NCBI RefSeq assembly: GCF_014695715.1
Contig: NZ_JACJOT010000005.1
Span: 1 to 64,000, forward strand
Reading direction: 5' to 3'
DNA: 64,000 nt
From: Microcoleus sp. FACHB-68
Lineage (GTDB): Bacteria > Cyanobacteriota > Cyanobacteriia > Cyanobacteriales > Oscillatoriaceae
Shown here: positions 45,327 through 52,028 of the stretch, piece by piece
How the letters are laid out: each line of letters opens with the position of its first letter
Numbering within the stretch: the first letter of the stretch is position 1
Position numbers and translations under genes: made by a program
Notes under the pieces: generated by a model
Told to the model about the DNA's origin: nothing
Databases searched by the model: none
The model's input: the letters and a program-made list of their open reading frames with translations, nothing else

Positions 45327-45482
45327 AGAAGTTAGGGTACGAAAATGCCGGCATTTGGAAAGGCTTAAACGATAGAGAAAAGTCTGCCGGTGCCGGTTCA
45401 TCATTTTTATAATGGATAAAGCCCACTTGATAGAATGTGTTAACCTGCGAGCAATAATGTTCAGTTGAGCAATTCCTAAATT

Positions 45483-46244
45483 ATGTCGGAAATTCTCACG
45501 ACTGAGATGGCTCCATCCCCAGACATCAGTCATATTATCACCGAAGATAATACCCCTGTGGATAATTTTGGTTCGGAAAAACAACAGCGTTTACTAACTA
45601 GAGTTCTTTACAGTTCTTGGACTGGTCCTGATGACTCGCAGAAGTTTCTGGTTGCAGCGAATGTAGGCGTTTTTACTGCCATCGCTCAGCCGCCAATTGT
45701 GCCGGATGTTTTTCTCAGCTTGGATGTTGGAGTTGCTGAGAATTGGTGGGAGAAGAAAAACCGCTCTTATTTCGTTTGGGAGTTTGGTAAACCCCCGGAA
45801 GTTGTGATTGAAATTGTTTCTAATCGAGAGGGGAATGAGTTAGGAAGTAAGCTGAGAGATTATGAACGGATGCGGGTCAGTTATTATGTTGTCTTCGATC
45901 CGATCCAGCAGTTAGGAGGGCCGGTTTTACAAATTTACCAACTACAGGGAACGCGCTACCTTCCGATGACAGATACTTGGCTGGAACAAGTTGGACTTGG
46001 TTTGACGCTGTGGCGCGGCGTATTTGAGGATAAAGAGGATGTTTGGTTGCGTTGGTGCGACAAAGATGGGAATCTTATCCCCACCGGCACGGAACGAGCA
46101 GAGCTAGCAGAATCTCAACTACGGCAAACAGAGTCTCAATTGCAAGAAACAGAATCGCTCTTAGAGCAGGAACGCCGGCGCTCAGAACTATTAACAGAGC
46201 GGCTGCGAGCGTTAGGCATCGATCCTGAACAGTTAAATGGGTGA
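45483..46244 (+). CDS. Uma2-family (DUF820) nuclease-fold protein
   Basis: A 253-residue Uma2-type protein, a PD-(D/E)XK-like fold found in many copies per cyanobacterial genome. The core is seen in VPDVFLSLDVGVAENW, EVVIEIVSNREGNELGSKLR and YYVVFDPIQQ. The C-terminus (about residues 200-245) is a Glu/Gln-rich coiled coil (AESQLRQTESQLQETESLLE). ATG at 45483. Targets are unknown; the preceding gene encodes another nuclease-fold protein. Confidence 0.85.
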   Translation: MSEILTTEMAPSPDISHIITEDNTPVDNFGSEKQQRLLTRVLYSSWTGPDDSQKFLVAANVGVFTAIAQPPIVPDVFLSLDVGVAENWWEKKNRSYFVWEFGKPPEVVIEIVSNREGNELGSKLRDYERMRVSYYVVFDPIQQLGGPVLQIYQLQGTRYLPMTDTWLEQVGLGLTLWRGVFEDKEDVWLRWCDKDGNLIPTGTERAELAESQLRQTESQLQETESLLEQERRRSELLTERLRALGIDPEQLNG

Positions 46245-46320
46245 GCAACACCGGCTAATCAGTCGAATAGGTAGATCGAGCCATTCTGATTAACCTCCGC
46301 CTCATAAAGCGATCAACAAA

Positions 46321-46947
46321 TTAATTCGTTACCTGAGCGCCGTGACTACGCGGATCACCGGCATTTCCCTTTGCCGGCATTCTTGGCGCTTCAAAGGCAG
46401 ACACTTGACCGGCAGCCTTAGCATATGGGATTGCAGTGCCGGCAACTAAAGCCTCTAAATTCGCCTCTAAAACCGAACGCGGCAATTCTCCAATCGCACT
46501 GGCAATCGTCTCTCCATCTTTGCCCATAAACACAAAATGGGGAATGCCATCCACCCGATACTTCAAAATCTCCGGCAACCACTTGGTATTATCGACATTC
46601 AGCATCACAAAATTAACTTTGCCGGTATATTGCGTTTCTAATTCCTGAATCGTCGGTGCCATCGCCATACAGCTAGTGCACCAATTCGCATAAAATTCCA
46701 TCAGCGTTGGTTGCCCATTCCCAAGCGCCACTTCTAGGGGTGTAGAACCCTCTGCTAGCTCAGTTAAGTCCGTTGCAGTCGTTTCAGTCCGCAGTCCAAA
46801 GAAAAGGGCGACAGTCAGCACAATTGCCACCATTGCAATCAGAAAATTTCTGATGCGAGTTGCAGCGCCGGCATCAACCGCTTTGACAGCAGGTGATTCA
46901 GACTTCTGCTCAGACACAGTTTTTGGATCGGGTAAATTCGCAGACAT
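46321..46947 (-). CDS. txlA: Membrane-anchored thioredoxin-like protein (TxlA/HCF164-type)
   Basis: A 208-residue protein: one membrane helix (FLIAMVAIVLTVALFFGL, about residues 35-52), then a thioredoxin domain with WCTSC (C90, C93) in LMEFYANWCTSCMAMAPTIQ. This arrangement matches cyanobacterial TxlA and plant HCF164, which carry reducing power across the thylakoid membrane for cytochrome b6f assembly. The gene symbol is by family. ATG at 46947. Confidence 0.88.
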   Translation of the reverse strand: MSANLPDPKTVSEQKSESPAVKAVDAGAATRIRNFLIAMVAIVLTVALFFGLRTETTATDLTELAEGSTPLEVALGNGQPTLMEFYANWCTSCMAMAPTIQELETQYTGKVNFVMLNVDNTKWLPEILKYRVDGIPHFVFMGKDGETIASAIGELPRSVLEANLEALVAGTAIPYAKAAGQVSAFEAPRMPAKGNAGDPRSHGAQVTN

Positions 46948-47015
46948 CAGATATTTTTTAAACGATCTATGATTCAGTTATTAGTCTAACTGAAGTTGCT
47001 AAAAGCTCCCCAACC

Positions 47016-47420
47016 GTGAAAAAACGGGTCACGCTCACTTTTCCAAAACGCTCGATTCAAATGCCAGTCACCTACCGGCTGGCGAAAGATTTCAATGTCG
47101 CGGCAAATATCATCCGCGCTCAGGTTGCTCCCAATCAAATTGGCACCCTTGTTGTGGAACTCTTAGGCGATATTGATGAACTCGATGCCGCCATAGAGTG
47201 GATGCGCTCACAAGATATTACGGTTTCCCTCGCCAGTCGTGAGATATTAATAGATGAAGACATCTGTGTTCACTGTGGCTTATGCACCGGCGTTTGCCCG
47301 ACAGAAGCCCTGACTCTGGAACCCCAGACGTTTAAGCTGACATTTACGCGTTCTCGTTGTATTGTCTGCGAGCAGTGCATTCCCACCTGTCCCGTAGAAG
47401 CAATTTCTACCAATCTTTAG
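47016..47420 (+). CDS. NIL-domain 4Fe-4S ferredoxin
   Basis: A 134-residue protein: NIL domain (about residues 1-75; a ligand-binding ACT-like fold) followed by two 4Fe-4S clusters. The cysteine motifs are CVHCGLCTGVCPTEA near 85-99 and CIVCEQCIPTCPVEA near 115-129. Such fusions may join small-molecule sensing to electron transfer; a link to sulfur/methionine metabolism is suggested for the NIL family. GTG start at 47016. Divergent from the TxlA-like gene, 68 bases apart. Confidence 0.88.
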   Translation: MKKRVTLTFPKRSIQMPVTYRLAKDFNVAANIIRAQVAPNQIGTLVVELLGDIDELDAAIEWMRSQDITVSLASREILIDEDICVHCGLCTGVCPTEALTLEPQTFKLTFTRSRCIVCEQCIPTCPVEAISTNL

Positions 47421-47478
47421 ACAAAATGGCACGACGGGTCAATCTTGTCATCTTGTCTCTCAAGCAAACACCAGCCAG

Positions 47479-47946
47479 ATGACCTCAAATTCTTTTGTGA
47501 AAAAACTTCCTTGGGTCTCCATTTTACTGCTCGTCATCACTTATTTCAACTTTGGCTGGTTGTTATTAAGCTTGGCAGTTCATTGGTGGGTTTGGCTGTT
47601 AGTCATTGTTTTTAGCCTGAGCATTGCAGAAGCTTTGGCTGCTCCTTTTTCATTCATCAGAAATGTGTCGAGACGCTTGCTCGGCTCTGATACAACAGCG
47701 TTTCTCTCGGCTATTGTCTCGTCTTTTTTAGGGGTTGTTATCCTCGCATATTTTGATGTTTCCGCCCATGCTTTGCTTTTAGTTGCGGTAGCCGCCTTTG
47801 CTAGACTCGACCTTCAAGCGAGAGCTGTAGGCGAAGCCAAAAGCTTTTTTATTTTAAGTGGTATTTCTCTTACCAGCTTAGGTTTAGGGGCTGCGGTCTA
47901 TTGGGGCGTCAACCACATAAGTTTAATCGTTAATTTTTTTGATTAA
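47479..47946 (+). CDS. Polytopic membrane protein, unknown
   Basis: A 155-residue product with about four membrane helices (WVSILLLVITYFNFGWLLLS, WVWLLVIVFSLSIAEALAAP, FLSAIVSSFLGVVILAYFDV and SLTSLGLGAAVYWGVNHISL). It follows the NIL-ferredoxin gene by 58 bases on the same strand. No family recognised. Confidence 0.7.
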   Translation: MTSNSFVKKLPWVSILLLVITYFNFGWLLLSLAVHWWVWLLVIVFSLSIAEALAAPFSFIRNVSRRLLGSDTTAFLSAIVSSFLGVVILAYFDVSAHALLLVAVAAFARLDLQARAVGEAKSFFILSGISLTSLGLGAAVYWGVNHISLIVNFFD

Positions 47947-47949
47947 CGA

Positions 47950-47986
47950 TTAAAACAAAAAAAAGCAGCCAAATTCGGGGCTGCTT
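47950..47986 (-). terminator. Intrinsic terminator on the minus strand
   Basis: AAGCAGCC (47963-47970) pairs with GGCTGCTT (47979-47986) with an 8-base loop. On the minus strand a run of eight T follows; on the plus strand there is none. It implies a minus-strand transcript coming from about 48000-48200. Confidence 0.75.
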
Positions 47987-48007
47987 GTGGAATTCATGAG
48001 GATTTAT

Positions 48008-48142
48008 CTATAAAGTAGGGCAAGATTTGTTCAGGATAGCTTGGGTTACATTTTTTGATACAGCCGCTTGGTAGACTTCCCTGCCGGCGTGCCAACCCAC
48101 AGCTCCTCCATAGACAATATAAAAATTGTCACAATGTCTCAA
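48008..48142 (-). CDS. Possible small ORF (44 residues)
   Basis: An open frame reads …NFYIVYGGAVGWHAGREVYQ… and ends KSCPTL, ordinary-looking protein composition. A TTG at 48142 could start it; the frame opens after a stop a few codons upstream. An alternative GTG further in has a GGAGGA just ahead. No ATG. It is followed by a terminator 20 bases on. It might also be a small RNA or a remnant of a longer gene. Not recognised. Confidence 0.35.
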   Translation of the reverse strand: MRHCDNFYIVYGGAVGWHAGREVYQAAVSKNVTQAILNKSCPTL

Positions 48143-48311
48143 CCAATTTAGGGCTGAATCTTAGAACAATGTAAAACAAGCGTTTATCTGTCCTTATGCT
48201 CCGCAGCTTACCCGGCTGTGGGGCAATTTTGTTTTTCGGGATGATGGTACAACGGTTGCCGGCTCGTCTGCTTATAATTAATCGTTCTTAATCTACGCTT
48301 TAGTGCCCCCC

Positions 48312-49319
48312 ATGAAAGTTATCTTCTTTGGCACCCCCCAGTTTGCAGTCCCCACCCTGGAACAATTGCTGGCTCATCCAGAATTTGAAGTCTTGGCTGT
48401 GGTTTCCCAACCGGATAAACGTCGAGGACGTGGCAACGAGTTAACGCCTTCGCCGGTGAAGGCAGTTGCCAGCGCTCACAACCTGCCGGTGTGGCAGCCG
48501 GCACGCGTGAAAAAAGACGCGGAAACGCTCAGTCAGTTAAAATCGGCAGGCGCAGACGTTTTTGTGGTGGTGGCGTATGGCCAGATTCTGTCTCAGGAGA
48601 TTCTGGATATGCCGGCATTGGGTTGCATCAATGTGCATGGCTCAATTTTGCCTCAATACCGGGGTGCAGCGCCGGTGCAGTGGTGTATTTACAACGGTGA
48701 ACCCCAAACCGGCATTACGACGATGCTGATGGATGCCGGCATGGATACCGGCCCAATGCTGCTGAAAGCTTCAACGCCGGTGGGGTTACTTGATAACGCT
48801 CACCAGTTGGCACAAACGCTTGCAGATGCCGGCGCTAAGTTATTGGTGGAAACCCTGTTAAAGCTGGAACGCCAGGAAATTCAACCAATTCCTCAAGATT
48901 CTTCGGTTGCAACTTATGCGCCACTGATTAAAAAAGAAAATTACTGGCTCGATTGGTCACGCTCTGCTATTAATTTGCATAATCAAGTCAGAGGTTTTTT
49001 CCCAAATTGTGCGGCTGTATTTCGGGGCGGACAGCTAAAAATCGTCGCCACAGCACCCCTCGGCCCGGAATACTGGACTCAGCTACCTCCAGAGTTGAAT
49101 GGGCTGGAAGCTGATCTGCCGGCTCAGTCTGGGCGTCCGGGAGAAGTGGTGAGCATCGCTAAGGGACTAGGGCCGATCATTCAAACCGGCGATGGTTTAT
49201 TGCTATTACGGGAAGTTCAGCTTGCCGGTAAACGCGCCCAGTCAGGAACCGACTTTGCCAATGGCACTCGTCTGGCTGTGGGAGAGGTTTTGGAAAATGG
49301 GGGAACTGGGGAAGGCTAA
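48312..49319 (+). CDS. fmt: Methionyl-tRNA formyltransferase
   Basis: About 335 residues from the ATG at 48312 ([20 protein letters not shown]). Fmt formylates initiator methionyl-tRNA with 10-formyl-THF. The catalytic region [20 protein letters not shown] (near 101-120) and [18 protein letters not shown] are diagnostic, and the C-terminal tRNA-binding domain is present. A GTG three codons upstream opens the frame but the ATG matches the family start. Confidence 0.97.
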   Translation: MKVIFFGTPQFAVPTLEQLLAHPEFEVLAVVSQPDKRRGRGNELTPSPVKAVASAHNLPVWQPARVKKDAETLSQLKSAGADVFVVVAYGQILSQEILDMPALGCINVHGSILPQYRGAAPVQWCIYNGEPQTGITTMLMDAGMDTGPMLLKASTPVGLLDNAHQLAQTLADAGAKLLVETLLKLERQEIQPIPQDSSVATYAPLIKKENYWLDWSRSAINLHNQVRGFFPNCAAVFRGGQLKIVATAPLGPEYWTQLPPELNGLEADLPAQSGRPGEVVSIAKGLGPIIQTGDGLLLLREVQLAGKRAQSGTDFANGTRLAVGEVLENGGTGEG

Positions 49320-49413
49320 GCTAAGACGATGAACCCACAAAGAAGTCATTGTTTCTTCAAAAGTGGGAGGATGCCAAGTTTATTTAAACTTTATGCAGTT
49401 TAAATGTAAGTAG

Positions 49414-50355
49414 TTAAGCGAGAACCGGCTCTGAATACAAACTTGGTAGCCACTCGGTTCGCAGCTTATCGATAGCCTGTTCTTTAAGTTTCGCTTCCAC
49501 CTCAATCCAAGGAGCAGCAGAGTAGCAACTAGGCATTACGGTAATAAAATCGCTGTGGTGCCGGTCTAAGAAAGACTCACAACCGTTGGAGATATGCACC
49601 AGTTGCCATTCAGGATTGGGCCAAGTGGTGCGAGCGGCTGCTAGCATTTGGGCAACGCTGGGGTCTTCGTAAGTGTCCAAACTTTCGTGAATGACGTGAT
49701 GGTGGGCGTCAAAAACCATCGGCACACCGGCAGCGCGGCAAATCTCTAGAATTTCGGAAGCGCCGTAAGCGTATTCGTCATTTTCTAGTGCGAGGCGAGT
49801 GCGAATATTTTGTGGCAACGCTTTAATCACACTGACTAAGGCTTCGGATCTTTTCGATTTGCCGCCGTGGATTTCCATGATCGCCCAAGGCGAGTGAGGC
49901 AGCCCCAGTTTATCCATAATTCGGGCGTGCGTTTCCAGAATTTTGATGCTGTTTTCTACAACATCCGGCTTTTCTGAACTAAGCACAACAAATTGATCGG
50001 GATGGATGACAAGTCGGATGCCGGCGGCTATGGCGCGTTTGCCGGTACTCAATAATTCTTCTGTAAACTCATCGAGTACGGCTTCACCCAGCGGGGTATC
50101 AGCAAAGGGGAAAAGCGCAGAACTGAGCCGGTAAAGGTTGATGTTATGGGCTGTACAAAAATCCCATGCGCCATTTAACCGCTGCAGGTTGCTGCGATAC
50201 AACTCGCGCAGAATTGTAGCTTGCTCATCCTCAGTGAGTTGCAAGAGTCGCTTGCGTGTGACGGTGCGGAAACGCACGTGATCAGATGTTGTGATGCATA
50301 CCAACCCCAGCTTGGGTGGCACCTTATTCTCGGATAAACTGGGTATCTTACTCAT
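49414..50355 (-). CDS. uvsE: UV damage endonuclease UvsE/UvdE
   Basis: A 313-residue TIM-barrel endonuclease that nicks DNA next to UV photoproducts, an alternative to UvrABC. The start KLGLVCITTSDHVRFRTVTR is typical. Metal-site residues lie in RLVIHPDQFVVLSS, IMEIHGGKSKR, LENDEYAYGASEIL and VFDAHHHVIHES. ATG at 50355. Confidence 0.93.
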   Translation of the reverse strand: MSKIPSLSENKVPPKLGLVCITTSDHVRFRTVTRKRLLQLTEDEQATILRELYRSNLQRLNGAWDFCTAHNINLYRLSSALFPFADTPLGEAVLDEFTEELLSTGKRAIAAGIRLVIHPDQFVVLSSEKPDVVENSIKILETHARIMDKLGLPHSPWAIMEIHGGKSKRSEALVSVIKALPQNIRTRLALENDEYAYGASEILEICRAAGVPMVFDAHHHVIHESLDTYEDPSVAQMLAAARTTWPNPEWQLVHISNGCESFLDRHHSDFITVMPSCYSAAPWIEVEAKLKEQAIDKLRTEWLPSLYSEPVLA

Positions 50356-50443
50356 GCTTCACAAGATACCTTTTCAGCTTTTTCAAGGGCATCTGCAAAT
50401 AGATATAAAAACATTGGCTGTAATACTTGCTTTTACAACATCG

Positions 50444-50800
50444 CTATAAAGATTTTTCATAAAACCGGCAACCCTCGCATGGCCCTTGAGGATTAACGGC
50501 ACAGCGAATGATTTCTGAGTGAGCATTAAACTGGCAGGTGGCATCTCCAACTACCCAGTGTCCATTAACGAGACTTGTTTCGCTCGGTCGTTGTGCAGAC
50601 TGGACGTAAAGGGCAATTTTTTGTAAGCGATACTTACCCGATTTCAGTTGATAGCGATGCCGGCGTTCTAAGACTGCATAGGTTTGACCTTCTAGATCGA
50701 GGTAATGACCCGGTTGAGGACTCCAGTCAAGTTGAACGCTGCCCAAGGATTGAGAGGGTTGGGTCAGAATGACCTCTGTTGGTAGAGAATCTGGCTCCAT
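50444..50800 (-). CDS. DUF6464-type conserved protein
   Basis: A 118-residue cyanobacterial protein. The N-terminal half has PGHYLDLEGQTYAVLERRHR and YQLKSGKYRLQKIALYVQ, the C-terminal half WVVGDATCQFNAHSEIIRCA and NPQGPCEGCRFYE, with four cysteines (one CxxC) that may bind metal. It sits upstream of uvsE on the same strand. Role unknown. ATG at 50800. Confidence 0.78.
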   Translation of the reverse strand: MEPDSLPTEVILTQPSQSLGSVQLDWSPQPGHYLDLEGQTYAVLERRHRYQLKSGKYRLQKIALYVQSAQRPSETSLVNGHWVVGDATCQFNAHSEIIRCAVNPQGPCEGCRFYEKSL

Positions 50801-50854
50801 AGTTCCTATGTAATGTGGCTTACCTATTCACTTTAAAGTAATAAGCCTGTGATG

Positions 50855-50892
50855 AAAAATGCCCCAGCCAACAGGAGTAAATGGTTGGGGCT
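50855..50892 (-). terminator. Terminator after the Pro-rich repeat gene
   Basis: GCCCCAGCCA (50861-50870) pairs with TGGTTGGGGC (50882-50891) with one mismatch and an 11-base loop. On the minus strand ATTTTTCATC follows. It lies just beyond the stop of the minus-strand repeat gene. Confidence 0.65.
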
Positions 50893-50914
50893 AGATTCGT
50901 AGGAATTTAGTTTA

Positions 50915-51970
50915 CTAGGGTGTTGGCTGTGCGGGGTTGGGAATGATAATTGGTTGACCAGTGCTGGGGATTATTATCGTTGGCTGTGCAGCGTTGGGAA
51001 GGGTACTTGGTTGGCCGGTGTTGGGCTGTGTGGTGTTAGGAACGGTGCTTGGTTGGCCGGTGTTGGGAACGGTGTTGGGCTGCGTGGTGTTGGGCTGTGT
51101 GGTGTTGGGAACGGTGTTAGGTTGTGTGATGTTGGGCTGCGTGGTGTTGGGCTGTGTGGTGTTGGGCTGTGTCGTGTTAGGTTGGCCTATGTTGGGTTGG
51201 CCGGTGTTGGGAAGATTTGTGGGTTGGCCGGTGTTGGGAAGATTTGTGGGTTGGCCAGTGCTGGGAAGATTTGTGGGTTGGCCGGTGTTGGGTACTGCCG
51301 CCGGCTGCCCTGGCGTGGGTATTGCCGCCGGCTGTCCGGGTTGGGGTGTTGCCGCCGGCTGCCCTGGCGTGGGTACTGCCGCCGGCTGTCCTGGCGTGGG
51401 TGTTGCCGCCGGCTGTCCGGGTGTGGGTGTTACTGCCGGCTGTCCTGGTGTGGGTGTTACTGCCGGCTGTCCTGGTGTGGGTGTTGCCGCCGGCTGTCCT
51501 GGTTGGGGTGTTGCCACCGGCTGTCCGGGTGCAGGTTCTGGCGCTTCAAATCCCAGTAAAATTTTTGAACTGGGAAAGTAGGTTGCCCATTGTTCGAGAT
51601 CAGGCTGGCTTTGCCATTGATCGCGACTCACTTGTACAGACAAAATCGGTGCGATTAAGCCTTGGTTCTGACCTACCACACTTAGTGTGATTTCGCTAAC
51701 CGAACTATTATTAAATCTTCGCTGGATGAGTACGCTTGCGGCTGTTTTGGCTCTATCGATTAAAGATTCGTAGCTTTCTTCAGGCTGAGAGTTCAGGGAA
51801 AGGTCTATGCGGTTGGGATCGGCTTGTGCGATCTCGGAGGCAATGGCACTTTGAAGTGAGCAGACGCCGCCGACTAATCCTAAAATAACGGCTAAACTCA
51901 TCGGCATTATTTGCCGGCACGCCAACTGTGCTATCCGCAAATGAGATTGATGATCCTTGAACTCCCGCAT
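50915..51970 (-). CDS. Exported protein with Pro/Thr/Gln tandem repeats
   Basis: A 351-residue product. The N-terminus has a signal or anchor (MPMSLAVILGLVGGVCSLQS, about 23-42). A folded domain follows (about 50-145; SEITLSVVGQNQGLIAPILS, VSRDQWQSQPDLEQWATYFP). The rest (about 146-351) is low complexity in two blocks: TPTPGQPAA-type decapeptides, then NTGQPTNLP/NTTQPNTTQP units. The repeats read as long frames on the other strand; these are shadows. Pro/Thr-rich stalks suggest a cell-surface protein. The array length probably varies between strains. Confidence 0.75.
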   Translation of the reverse strand: MREFKDHQSHLRIAQLACRQIMPMSLAVILGLVGGVCSLQSAIASEIAQADPNRIDLSLNSQPEESYESLIDRAKTAASVLIQRRFNNSSVSEITLSVVGQNQGLIAPILSVQVSRDQWQSQPDLEQWATYFPSSKILLGFEAPEPAPGQPVATPQPGQPAATPTPGQPAVTPTPGQPAVTPTPGQPAATPTPGQPAAVPTPGQPAATPQPGQPAAIPTPGQPAAVPNTGQPTNLPSTGQPTNLPNTGQPTNLPNTGQPNIGQPNTTQPNTTQPNTTQPNITQPNTVPNTTQPNTTQPNTVPNTGQPSTVPNTTQPNTGQPSTLPNAAQPTIIIPSTGQPIIIPNPAQPTP

Positions 51971-52028
51971 AGTTTGTCCTCTCCTGACTCGAAAAAAGCG
52001 TCATTTTCAACGTTTGAGCCGGCTAGAC

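Larger units (their letters stand above)
47947..48311. other. Intergenic region with possible small minus-strand transcript
   Basis: About 365 bases between the membrane protein and fmt. It holds a minus-strand terminator (47950-47986) and a candidate small ORF (48008-48142), or an sRNA using the same terminator. Confidence 0.5.

Noticed and set aside
50954-51690. Three long plus-strand ORFs rich in Gly, Cys, Val and Trp
   Set aside because: They are reverse-strand readings of the Pro-rich tandem repeats of the 50915-51970 gene.
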